The notes beneath the pieces are model-generated. The model saw only the letters and a program-made list of their open reading frames with translations, was not told where the DNA came from and searched no databases. Shown here piece by piece: positions 25,317 to 33,365 of a stretch of 64,000 nucleotides of DNA. The first letter of the stretch is position 1. Each line of letters begins with the position of its first letter. A program made the translations under genes and the position numbers. Source of the stretch: Micromonospora_J zhanjiangensis (lineage in GTDB: Bacteria > Actinomycetota > Actinomycetes > Mycobacteriales > Micromonosporaceae); the NCBI RefSeq assembly GCF_042650605.1, contig NZ_JBHSBN010000006.1, positions 124,001-188,000 of the forward strand, written 5' to 3'.

Positions 25317-25556
25317 ATGTCAAAGGCTGCGGCACTTCGCAAGCCGAAGAAGAAGGTGAACCCGCTCGACAAGGACGGGATCACCTATATCGATTACAAG
25401 GACACCGCGCTGCTGCGCAAGTTCATCTCCGACCGCGGCAAGATCCGCGCTCGGCGGGTGACCGGAGTCACCTCCCAGCAGCAGCGGCAGATCGCCCGTG
25501 CGGTCAAGAACGCCCGCGAGATGGCGCTCCTGCCGTACACGGCCACGGCCCGCTGA
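25317..25556 (+). CDS. rpsR: 30S ribosomal protein S18
   Basis: This 79-residue protein has the S18 core YIDYKDTALLRKFISDRGKI and the C-terminal TGVTSQQQRQIARAVKNAREMALLP. It contains no cysteine, so it is a zinc-independent paralogue; many actinobacteria keep a second, cysteine-bearing S18 elsewhere for zinc-replete growth. The ATG at 25317 has AGGAG upstream. It pairs with S6 in the 30S platform. Confidence 0.96.
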   Translation: MSKAAALRKPKKKVNPLDKDGITYIDYKDTALLRKFISDRGKIRARRVTGVTSQQQRQIARAVKNAREMALLPYTATAR

Positions 25557-25570
25557 GGGGAGGCACCGAA

Positions 25571-26020
25571 ATGAAGATCATCCTGACTCAGGAGGTGTCC
25601 GGCCTCGGCGCCCCCGGCGACATCGTCGAGGTCAAGGACGGCTACGGCCGGAATTACCTCATGCCGCAGGGCTTCGCCATTCGCTGGACCAAGGGCGCGG
25701 AGCGGCAGGTCGAGGTGATCAAGCGGGCTCGTTCGGCCCGCGAGATCCGCGACCTCGGCCACGCCAACGAGGTCAAGGCCCAGATCGAGGGCCTGAACGT
25801 CAGCCTGTCGGTGCGCGCCGGTGACGGCGGCCGGCTCTTCGGCTCGGTCACCCCGGCCGAGATCGTCGATGCCGTCAAGAAGGCGGGTGGACCGGTCCTC
25901 GACCGGCGTCGCCTGGAACTGCCCGGTCACATCAAGTCGGTCGGGTCCTACCCGGTGCGGGTCAAGCTGCACCCCGACGTGGCGGCCAAGTTCGACCTCA
26001 ACGTGGTCAAGGCCAAGTAA
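25571..26020 (+). CDS. rplI: 50S ribosomal protein L9
   Basis: This 149-residue protein has the conserved N-terminal domain MKIILTQEVSGLGAPGDIVEVKDGYGRNYLMP, a central helix and the C-terminal rRNA-binding domain. GGGGAGG lies eight bases before the ATG. L9 binds 23S rRNA near the L1 stalk. It is the last gene of the cluster before a 22-bp terminator stem. Confidence 0.97.
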   Translation: MKIILTQEVSGLGAPGDIVEVKDGYGRNYLMPQGFAIRWTKGAERQVEVIKRARSAREIRDLGHANEVKAQIEGLNVSLSVRAGDGGRLFGSVTPAEIVDAVKKAGGPVLDRRRLELPGHIKSVGSYPVRVKLHPDVAAKFDLNVVKAK

Positions 26021-26027
26021 CACCAGC

Positions 26028-26076
26028 AACGACGGATGGGGTGCCACACGCACGGTGTGGCACCCCATCCGTCGTT
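26028..26076. terminator. Strong bidirectional terminator after rplI
   Basis: Arms 26028-26049 and 26055-26076 form a perfect 22-bp stem with a GCACG loop, one of the longest stems in the window. It serves rplI and the convergent gene 26110-28230. Confidence 0.88.
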
Positions 26077-26109
26077 ACCGCCGGCCGGTCCGCCGCACCC
26101 GCGCCCGGC

Positions 26110-28230
26110 TCAGTTCAACGGTTGGTTGCTGAGTGCGCTGAACACCACGGTGGACAGCCCACCGCCGATCACGGCCGCCGCCAGCCCGATGCTGCGTGCC
26201 CGCCAGGTGCTGATCACCCGCCGCATCAGGGTCGCCATGACGAGACTGGCCGCGAAGGCCGCCCCGAACTGCGGTGCACCGCCCAACAGGGACCGCAGCG
26301 CGTGCAGCCGGGGAGACTCGCAGCCCCCACCGGCGATGTCGGTGACGCAGTTCGGCGCCACGCTGCCGTCCAGCGTCACCAGCCAGACGAACAGGGCCAG
26401 GACCGGCACGGCGTACCAGACAGCGGTGTAGAGCAGGGTGGCCGAATAGCCGCCGCGATCGCCGGGCAGCAGGTCTTCCTCGATCCGGCGGGTCCGGCCA
26501 CGTCCCTGCGGAGGCGGGGCTGCCGACCGGCGAGCGCTGACCGACCGGCGGGCACTGATCGGATCCGACCGGCGCCAGTCCGGCTCCACGGCTCCGCGAC
26601 GTCCCGCCCCCGACGCCGGGCGGACCCGAGCCGGATTCGGGAAGCTGACCGCCGGTGAGCGGGGTGCCGAGATCGGGGTGTCCATCCAGCGCGGATCGTC
26701 ACCGGCCAGCCGGGTCCCGGACCAGAATGTCTCGCCTTCCCCGTCGTCGTCGTACCCGGGACCGTCGAGATCGCGGCGTCCCCCGCCGGAAACCGGCGCG
26801 CGGCTCCACTCGGTGGTGTCCGTCAGCCGGTCCCACTGCCCGGTGGTCTCGGCGAGCCGGTCCCACTGCCCGGTGTCGGTAAACCGGTCCCACTGCCCGG
26901 TATCGGTGAACCGGTCGAACTGACCCGTGTCGGTGAACCGGTCGAACTGTCCGGTCTCGCCGTACGGATCGCGTGCCGGCGCCGCCGACCTCGGCGCCCG
27001 CGACGGCGGCGCCGGGGACGGCTCCTCGTCGGCGAAGGCACCCGGCGGCCGCTCCCACTGCCCGGTGTCGGTGAACCGGTCCGAGGGGCCGTCGCCCGCC
27101 GCCCGTCGACGCCAGCGGTTCACCTCCGCGCTGCCGCCTCGGCCGGACTCGACCGGTGCGTCAGAAACCCAACGCGCGGTCAGCCGGGTGGCGGTGGACT
27201 CGAACTGGTCGACCTCGATGTCCGGCCCCTCGTCCCGGGCCTGGCGATCGTGACCGTCGGCCGCGACCCGCCACGGGCTGCCGGCTGCCTCCGCGGTGTC
27301 CTCCGACGACTCCGCGCGCCGGGGCCACGGGTAGTCGTCGGGCTGATCAGCGTCGTCCGACCAGGCACGCTTCCGGGCCCCGGCCTGCCCGCGCGACCAG
27401 GCGGCATCTTCCGCCACCTCCGCCGCCTCCGACCGACGACGGCGTTCCACGGTCGGCTCCGGCTCGTCCGACCAGCGGCGCCCGAGAGTCTCGTCCGGCT
27501 CGTCCTGGCGGGCGCGCTTCGTGGTCCGGCCCGACCGGTCGGAGCGGGCGCGTCCGACGGTCTCGTCCGGCTCGTCCGACCGGTGGCGTGTCCCGGCCGG
27601 ATCCGACCGGTCGGAACGGGCACGCTCCGCCGCCCGACGTCGGCTCCGGCTGCGCGCTGCGGGCACCTCGTCGATGTCGTCGGTGGACCGTCCGCCGGGC
27701 GCGTCGAAGCCCGATCCGCCCGTGGCGGCGCCGCTGACCGGGCGGCGGCCCCGACCGCGTCGGCCGGACCGGTCGCGGTCCTCCGCCCGCCGCCGGCCAC
27801 CGGTGTAGCCACCCGAATCGGTGGCCCCGTCGTCGTCGATCGCGTGTCGGCCGGTATCCGAGGTGGAACGTCGGCTCGTCGGCTCGGCCGCCGACCCCCG
27901 ATCACCGGCCGATCCGATGGCCCGTCGCGCGCGCCGGCCGGCGGTGCTGACCGGCGGGTCCGCAGCCGCGGACTCGCGGTGCCTGCCGCCGCCACTCACC
28001 GGCCGCGCGTCCGGCTCCCGCTCATCGGTACGGGCCCAGGGCGGAAGGTAGCGGGCTGCGGATTCGGCGCCCCGGCGGTGGGCCGCGCGACGCCGGCCGG
28101 GAACACGGTAACCCTCGTCGGTCGGCGGGGTCGGACCGTCCGTGGAGTCCGGGAGAACGGCAGCCCAGCCGTCGCTGGGTTGCCGTGCGCGTGGGGCGGC
28201 ATCACCGCGCCCCCAGTCCCGGTGGTCCAC
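26110..28230 (-). CDS. Large disordered protein with TGQFDRFTD repeats and C-terminal membrane domain
   Basis: This 706-residue protein is about 570 residues of charged, disordered sequence rich in Arg, Asp, Ser, Gly and Pro. A C-terminal domain of about 110 residues with three hydrophobic helices follows (near residues 598-615, 648-665 and 680-700). Near residue 384 and across about 424-475 the nine-residue unit TGQ(F/W)DRFTD recurs, first exactly and then degenerating into RLAETTGQW and RLTDTTEW. The conserved C-terminal helices suggest a membrane protein of a family found beside dnaB in related genomes. I do not recognise a function. The start is a GTG with no clear ribosome site, so the true start may be downstream. 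Confidence 0.7.
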   Translation of the reverse strand: MDHRDWGRGDAAPRARQPSDGWAAVLPDSTDGPTPPTDEGYRVPGRRRAAHRRGAESAARYLPPWARTDEREPDARPVSGGGRHRESAAADPPVSTAGRRARRAIGSAGDRGSAAEPTSRRSTSDTGRHAIDDDGATDSGGYTGGRRRAEDRDRSGRRGRGRRPVSGAATGGSGFDAPGGRSTDDIDEVPAARSRSRRRAAERARSDRSDPAGTRHRSDEPDETVGRARSDRSGRTTKRARQDEPDETLGRRWSDEPEPTVERRRRSEAAEVAEDAAWSRGQAGARKRAWSDDADQPDDYPWPRRAESSEDTAEAAGSPWRVAADGHDRQARDEGPDIEVDQFESTATRLTARWVSDAPVESGRGGSAEVNRWRRRAAGDGPSDRFTDTGQWERPPGAFADEEPSPAPPSRAPRSAAPARDPYGETGQFDRFTDTGQFDRFTDTGQWDRFTDTGQWDRLAETTGQWDRLTDTTEWSRAPVSGGGRRDLDGPGYDDDGEGETFWSGTRLAGDDPRWMDTPISAPRSPAVSFPNPARVRPASGAGRRGAVEPDWRRSDPISARRSVSARRSAAPPPQGRGRTRRIEEDLLPGDRGGYSATLLYTAVWYAVPVLALFVWLVTLDGSVAPNCVTDIAGGGCESPRLHALRSLLGGAPQFGAAFAASLVMATLMRRVISTWRARSIGLAAAVIGGGLSTVVFSALSNQPLN

Positions 28231-28381
28231 TGCCGGAGGGTGACCTTTCTGCGTCCGAATGGCAATCAGTCAACTAGTCGATTCTTCAATGTCGATGATA
28301 CGACCAGAGCTACCAGCCAGTCTCCCCAGGTTGCCCCCGGTACGCCAGACTAATCACCCCAGAATTCTTTCCTGCACAGTG

Positions 28382-28487
28382 TGTGGACGACGTACTCGCA
28401 GGTCAGAGGGGTGTGGAGCAATTTTCCCCGTAGTTATCCACAGCGTTGTGCACAGGACTGCACACAATCAGGTAGGCACTGTCCACA
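28382..28487. promoter_or_regulatory. Cluster of DnaA boxes upstream of dnaB
   Basis: TTATCCACA is perfect at 28434-28442. One-mismatch boxes lie at 28382-28390 (reverse), 28446-28454 (TTGTGCACA) and 28479-28487 (CTGTCCACA), and a weaker copy at 28412-28420. They sit in an AT-richer part of the 435-base gap 28231-28666, which holds no other feature I can name. They may let DnaA control dnaB, or titrate DnaA. Confidence 0.65.
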
Positions 28488-28666
28488 GGTTGTCCCGAGA
28501 CTCTTCCACCGCCGCGTTTGGGCCGCTGACCTCGGGCTCCGTATCGTTACCGTCTGGTCGTGGCGACCGTCGCGACGTCCCCGATCGCCGCCGCCGGCTG
28601 GCCCGACGAACTTGTCGTACCGGGCGGTGATGCTCGGTCGTAGCGGATGCAGTGGAGGGGGTGCCC

Positions 28667-31348
28667 GTGTCGGTCACGGACGACGCGCGGACGGACCGCC
28701 GAGGTCCGCAGGCACCCACCCCCGGCCCTCGCGAGGGGCAGTACGAGAAGACCCCGCCGCAGGACGTCGCGGCGGAGCAGTGCGTGCTCGGCGGAATGCT
28801 GCTGTCCAAGGACGCCATCGCGGACGTCGTCGAGATCCTCAAGGCGAACGACTTCTACCGCCCGATCCACGCCACCGTCTTCGACGCGATCCTCGACCTC
28901 TACGGGCGGGGTGAGCCGGCCGACGCGATCACCGTGGCCGCCGCGCTCGCCGACGCGGGAGACCTCGGCCGGGTGGGCGGCGCCCCGTACCTGCACACCC
29001 TCATCGCGAGCGTGCCCACCGCCGCCAACGCCGCCTACTACGCGCGGATCGTCGGCGAACGCGCCGTGCTGCGCCGGCTGGTCGAGGCCGGTACGAAGAT
29101 CGTGCAACTCGGCTACGGCTCGGCCGACGGAGGTGGCCGGGACGTCGACGACGTCGTCGACCTCGCCCAGCAGGCCGTCTACGAGGTGACCGAGCGGCGG
29201 GTGAGCGAGGACTTCGCGGTGCTCGCCGACATGCTGCAACCCACCCTGGACGAGATCGAGGCGGTCGGCGCCCAGGGCGGCGTGATGACCGGCGTGCCGA
29301 CCGGTTTCACCGACCTGGACCGGCTGCTCAACGGCCTACACCCGGGACAGCTGATTATCGTTGCAGGCAGGCCTGGTCTCGGGAAGTCAACAGCGTCGAT
29401 GGATTTTGCCCGAAATGCGGCTATCAGGAGCAATTCCGCCAGCGCCATTTTCTCGCTGGAAATGAGCAAGGTCGAGATCGTCATGCGGCTGCTCTCCGCC
29501 GAGGCCCGGGTCCCGCTGCACGTGCTGCGCAGCGGTCAGCTCTCCGACGACGACTGGACCAAGCTGGCCCGGTGCATGGGCGAGATCAGCGAGGCTCCGC
29601 TGTTCGTCGACGACACGCCGAACATGAACCTGATGGAGATCCGGGCCAAGGCCCGGCGGCTCAAGCAGCGGCACGACCTCAAGATGATCGTCGTCGACTA
29701 TCTGCAGCTGATGAGCTCACCGAAACGCACTGAGAGCCGGCAGCAGGAGGTCGCCGAGTTGTCCCGTGGCCTCAAGCTGCTGGCCAAGGAGGTCGAGTGC
29801 CCGGTGATCGCGGTGAGCCAGCTGAACCGTGGCCCGGAGCAGCGCACCGACAAGCGACCCCAGCTGTCCGATCTGCGCGAATCGGGTTGCCTCACGGCGA
29901 ACACCCGTATCCTCCGGGCGGACACGGGGACAGAGACGACCATCGGAGAACTTCTGTCCACCAGTGCGACCGAGGTTCCAGTGTGGTCGGCCGATGAGAA
30001 GCTCCGGTATACGGCCAAGCCGATGACGCGCGTCTTCTCCAGCGGGACGAAGGAGGCGTTCACCCTCCGGCTCGCGTCCGGCCGGACGGTGGAGGCAACC
30101 GCGAACCATCCGTTCCTTACTTTCGACGGATGGAAGCCACTCGGCGACCTCGCACCGGGTTCGCGGATCGCAACTCCCAGGCACGTGCCAGCCCCTCTGG
30201 TCACAATCGAATGGCCCGAGCCCGAGATCGTCATGCTGGCACACCTGCTGGGCGACGGATCGTTCGTACGCAGGCAGCCAATCCGGTACGCGAGCACCGA
30301 TGAGCAAAACCTACGGGTTGTGACCGAGTCGGCGGCCCACTTCGGGATCACACCGATTCGAGATGATCACGCTGCCGCCCGCTGCACGAGTCTCCGGCTG
30401 CCGGCACCCTTCAGGCTGGCGCGCGGCAGGAGGAACCCGATCGCGGCGTGGCTCGACGGACTCGGACTATTCGGTCTGCGTAGCCACGAGAAGTTCATCC
30501 CGGACGCGGTGTTCGCGTTGCCCAAAGGTCAGATCGCGACCTTTCTTCATCACCTCTGGGCCACTGACGGCTGCGTCTGGTGGGACGAAGGGGGTGAGCA
30601 GGCGCGGATCTACTATGCGTCGACGAGCCGACAACTGGTAGACCAGATCGCTCTCCTGTGTCTCCGGTTCGGAATCCAGACCCACATCAAGACAGTGCGT
30701 AAGACGGGCTATCGCGACGGTTACCAATTGGTGATCTCCGGCGGCGACGACCAGCTCCGGTTCCTTCGCGAGATCGGCGTGCATGGTGATCGGTCGAAAG
30801 CTGCAGCCGCCTGCCTGGCGGGGTTGACCGGTCGGAAGCGGAACACCAATCGCGACACGGTTCCGAAGGAGGTGTGGGGCCGGGTGCGCACCGCGCTCAG
30901 TGAGCAGGGGATGACGCATCGGCAGTTTGCCGCCGCGATGAACACCCAGTTCTGCGGCAGTGCTATGTGGAAGCGCAGTCCGAGCAGGGCGCGATTGGCG
31001 CGGGTCGCTGAGATCCTGGATGACGCTGGCCTGGAGATGCATGCCACAAATGACATGTACTGGGACGAGGTGGTCAGCATCGAGTCCATCGGGATACAGC
31101 CGGTGTATGACGCCACCGTGCTCGGAACCCACAACTTCATCGCCAATGGCATCGCCGTCCACAACAGCATCGAGCAGGATGCGGACGTTGTCATACTTCT
31201 GCACCGGGACGACTACTACGACAAGGAATCCCCCAGAGCGGGCGAAGCAGACTTTATTGTCGCTAAGCACAGAAATGGACCGACCGACACGGTCACCGTC
31301 GCGGCCCAGCTGCACCTGTCGCGTTTCGTGGACATGGCGATCGTCTAA
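28667..31348 (+). CDS. dnaB: Replicative DNA helicase DnaB containing an intein
   Basis: The precursor is 893 residues: N-extein 1-407, intein 408-833 and C-extein 834-893, giving a 467-residue mature helicase of usual size. The N-terminal DnaB domain (ECVLGGML-type start) leads to the RecA-like motor, with Walker A GRPGLGKST at 234-242 and Walker B MIVVDYLQLM. The intein splits the motor between LRESG and SIEQDADVV. The GTG at 28667 is chosen because GGAGGGG lies just upstream; one 15 bases earlier is in frame. Codon use changes sharply around Walker A and just after the intein. DnaB unwinds the fork as a hexamer. Confidence 0.95.
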   Translation: MSVTDDARTDRRGPQAPTPGPREGQYEKTPPQDVAAEQCVLGGMLLSKDAIADVVEILKANDFYRPIHATVFDAILDLYGRGEPADAITVAAALADAGDLGRVGGAPYLHTLIASVPTAANAAYYARIVGERAVLRRLVEAGTKIVQLGYGSADGGGRDVDDVVDLAQQAVYEVTERRVSEDFAVLADMLQPTLDEIEAVGAQGGVMTGVPTGFTDLDRLLNGLHPGQLIIVAGRPGLGKSTASMDFARNAAIRSNSASAIFSLEMSKVEIVMRLLSAEARVPLHVLRSGQLSDDDWTKLARCMGEISEAPLFVDDTPNMNLMEIRAKARRLKQRHDLKMIVVDYLQLMSSPKRTESRQQEVAELSRGLKLLAKEVECPVIAVSQLNRGPEQRTDKRPQLSDLRESGCLTANTRILRADTGTETTIGELLSTSATEVPVWSADEKLRYTAKPMTRVFSSGTKEAFTLRLASGRTVEATANHPFLTFDGWKPLGDLAPGSRIATPRHVPAPLVTIEWPEPEIVMLAHLLGDGSFVRRQPIRYASTDEQNLRVVTESAAHFGITPIRDDHAAARCTSLRLPAPFRLARGRRNPIAAWLDGLGLFGLRSHEKFIPDAVFALPKGQIATFLHHLWATDGCVWWDEGGEQARIYYASTSRQLVDQIALLCLRFGIQTHIKTVRKTGYRDGYQLVISGGDDQLRFLREIGVHGDRSKAAAACLAGLTGRKRNTNRDTVPKEVWGRVRTALSEQGMTHRQFAAAMNTQFCGSAMWKRSPSRARLARVAEILDDAGLEMHATNDMYWDEVVSIESIGIQPVYDATVLGTHNFIANGIAVHNSIEQDADVVILLHRDDYYDKESPRAGEADFIVAKHRNGPTDTVTVAAQLHLSRFVDMAIV
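29888..31165 (+). mobile_element. DnaB intein with LAGLIDADG homing endonuclease
   Basis: The 426-residue insert begins with Cys (CLTANTRI) and ends GIAVHN before Ser+1, the residues needed for standard protein splicing. Block B ANHPF is present. Two LAGLIDADG-type motifs, MLAHLLGDGS at about 523-532 and LHHLWATDGC near 627-636 (precursor numbering), keep the acidic residues, so the endonuclease may be active. Its base composition is lower in G+C than the flanking extein, which points to acquisition. The insertion point is the LRESG/S site known for DnaB inteins. Confidence 0.93.
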
Positions 31349-31387
31349 CCGGTCGCACGCCGGAGACCGGGCCGGGGCCCTCGCTCG

Positions 31388-32077
31388 TCAGCCCAGCAGC
31401 GGGAACCAGCCCGCCGCGTCGCCCAACACCCGCCGGTCGGTGCCGTTCAGCGGGATCCGGCCCGCGGCCTTCAGCAGATAGTCCGGGTCCGACCAGTCCG
31501 GCGGTCGGACGGCGTCGTCGCTGAGCAGACCGTCCATCGTGGCGACCGCGATCGCGGTGGCGGTCGGGCCCGGCCCGGCGACCGCCGGCAGGTCGACGAT
31601 CAGGTCGAGGTGATGCACCACCGCCTCGGTGACCAGCGTGGCCAGGAAATCCGGTACGGCCAGCACGTGGCCCTGGGTGCTGACGAATCCGCTCGGGTCG
31701 GCGGTTCCGGCCGCCCGTACCGCGGCCGGTGCGGTGTCCGCCCAGAGGCGTACCACGCCGCTCGGTAGGTCGAAGGCGGCCGCCGACCGACGGGCCCACC
31801 AGGCGGACCGGGCCGCCGCCGCGGGATCGCCGTTGCCGGGAAAGGCGTGCCAGTAGGTCACCCGGTCCACGTCCGCCGGCCCGTCGGCGGGGCTGGCCAG
31901 CGCGACCAGTGCGCGCTGCGCGTCGCAGAGCACGTGGAACAGCAGATCGGCCACCAGCCAGCCCCGACACCGGCTGGGTCGCTGCAGGTCCGCGTCGGTC
32001 AGGTCGCCGACCGCGCGGGAGATCCCGGCGTACGCCTCGGCCAGCGCGCGGTGTTCGGGCATGGCGGTGGCGGTCAT
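31388..32077 (-). CDS. Maleylpyruvate isomerase family mycothiol-dependent enzyme
   Basis: This 229-residue protein has the DinB/MDMPI fold: an N-terminal four-helix bundle with the conserved CRGWLVADLLFHVL segment, and HHLDLIVDLP near residue 150 that supplies metal-ligand histidines (LVTEAVVHHLDL). Members use mycothiol for isomerisation, detoxification or transfer reactions; substrates differ and cannot be told here. The ATG at 32075-32077 has GAGG eight bases upstream. It is convergent with dnaB. Confidence 0.8.
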   Translation of the reverse strand: MTATAMPEHRALAEAYAGISRAVGDLTDADLQRPSRCRGWLVADLLFHVLCDAQRALVALASPADGPADVDRVTYWHAFPGNGDPAAAARSAWWARRSAAAFDLPSGVVRLWADTAPAAVRAAGTADPSGFVSTQGHVLAVPDFLATLVTEAVVHHLDLIVDLPAVAGPGPTATAIAVATMDGLLSDDAVRPPDWSDPDYLLKAAGRIPLNGTDRRVLGDAAGWFPLLG

Positions 32078-32156
32078 CCGCAAAGCCTCGCACGACGCGT
32101 CGGCCGGTACCGGCCCCGTCCGTCCGGCGGGCGGGACCGGCGGGCGGGACCGCGGG

Positions 32157-32603
32157 TCAGTCGAAGAGCTCGTTGAGGAAGCCCTTGCGCCGCTTGTGCT
32201 TGTAGTGGCCGTGGTACCCGTACGACTTGTGCTTGTGGTGGCCGTGGTAGCCGTACGCCGGCTGTCCGTACGCCGGAGCCGGCGGGTAGCCGGGCTGGCC
32301 GTGGCCGGGTACGGCGGCGTAACCGGGCTGAGCCGGCGGTGGGGGCGGCGGGGGTACGTAGCCGGAACCGCCGGCCGGCGGTGGGGGCGGCGGCACGTAT
32401 CCGGCGCCCGCCGGGGGTCCGGGTGCGGGCGCGGGCTGTTGCGCGGCCTGCTGCCGGCTCCAGTTGGCCTCGGCGTCGAAGAGCTTCTCCAACTCACCAC
32501 GGTCGAGGAAGATGCCCCGGCACTCGGTGCACTGATCGATGGTGACGCCGCTGCGTTCGTACTGGCGCATGTCGCCATGACATTTTGGGCAGGTCATCTG
32601 CAT
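32157..32603 (-). CDS. Zf-TFIIB zinc-ribbon protein with Pro-rich and His/Lys/Tyr tail
   Basis: This 148-residue protein opens with MQMTCPKCHGDM and DQCTECRGIFLDRGELEKL, the two CxxC pairs and helix of the zf-TFIIB family (PF13453). A Pro/Gly/Tyr linker follows. The tail near residues 115-140 contains two near-copies of YGYHGH(H/Y)KHK and then RRKGFLNELFD. The histidine-lysine repeats could bind metal, nucleic acid or lipid. The function is unknown. Confidence 0.8.
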   Translation of the reverse strand: MQMTCPKCHGDMRQYERSGVTIDQCTECRGIFLDRGELEKLFDAEANWSRQQAAQQPAPAPGPPAGAGYVPPPPPPAGGSGYVPPPPPPPAQPGYAAVPGHGQPGYPPAPAYGQPAYGYHGHHKHKSYGYHGHYKHKRRKGFLNELFD

Positions 32604-32669
32604 CTGCTGACGGTACCCGGCGATGCTTGACGTTAGCTGAGTGAACGCTGCGCGAGTCGGCGCCCTGAG

Positions 32670-33305
32670 TCAGTCGGCCGGGCCCAGGGCCGTCAGCACC
32701 TCCTCGTCGGACACCTCGTGGAAGTCGGTGTAGTACTGGCTCACCGCGCCGAATCCGGTCGGGCGCTCCGGGCAGACCACCTCGTCCGCCTCGTCGGCCA
32801 GTGCCGCGTACGCGTCCGGTGCTCCGACCGGAACGGCCACCACCACCCGGTCGGCGCCGAGCCGGCGGGCGACCGCCACCGCGGCCCGGGCGCTCGCCCC
32901 GGTGGCGAGCCCGTCGTCGGCGATCACGGCGACCCGGCCGGTCAGGTCAAGCGGTGGCCGGTCGCGCCGGTACAGCCGCTCCCGTCGGTCGGCCTCGGCC
33001 CGTTCGCGGCGGACCACCTCGGCCACGTCGGCCCGGTCGAGCCGGGCCGCGTAGGCCTCGTTGAGCACCTCGACGCCGCCCGGCCCGATGGCGCCGAACG
33101 CGACCTCGGGCGCCCAGGGCACGCCGAGCTTGCGGACCACCAGCACGTCGAGCGGGGTGCCCAGTCGGTCGGCCACCGCCGCGGCCACCGGTACCCCGCC
33201 CCGGACCAGGCCGAGCACGGTGACGTCCGGCCGGCCGGCGAGCGGGGTGAGTCGCTCGGCCAGCGCGTTCCCGGCCTCTGCCCGGTCCCGGTAGGTCGTC
33301 GCCAT
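32670..33305 (-). CDS. Phosphoribosyltransferase-family protein
   Basis: This 211-residue type I PRTase-fold protein has the PRPP-binding loop VAVIADDGLATGAS near residue 125, a second motif LGLVRGGVPVA near 31, and DVLVVRKLGVPWAPEVAFGAI. The C-terminus ends AVSQYYTDFHEVSDEEV, as in the stand-alone PRTase family near universal-stress or dienelactone-hydrolase genes. The substrate base is unknown. The ATG at 33305 is the only good start. Confidence 0.85.
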   Translation of the reverse strand: MATTYRDRAEAGNALAERLTPLAGRPDVTVLGLVRGGVPVAAAVADRLGTPLDVLVVRKLGVPWAPEVAFGAIGPGGVEVLNEAYAARLDRADVAEVVRRERAEADRRERLYRRDRPPLDLTGRVAVIADDGLATGASARAAVAVARRLGADRVVVAVPVGAPDAYAALADEADEVVCPERPTGFGAVSQYYTDFHEVSDEEVLTALGPAD

Positions 33306-33365
33306 GTCTCAGGTGTACGCCCTGCCGGGGTGGTCCGCCCGATAACCGCCGATAAAGGTTCGCGG

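Noticed and set aside
24356..26020. tRNA or rRNA genes near the ribosomal cluster
   Set aside because: No cloverleaf or rRNA-like segment was visible anywhere in the window.
28382..28487. A second oriC
   Set aside because: Synteny places dnaA-dnaN left of the window, and there are too few boxes and no clear unwinding element.
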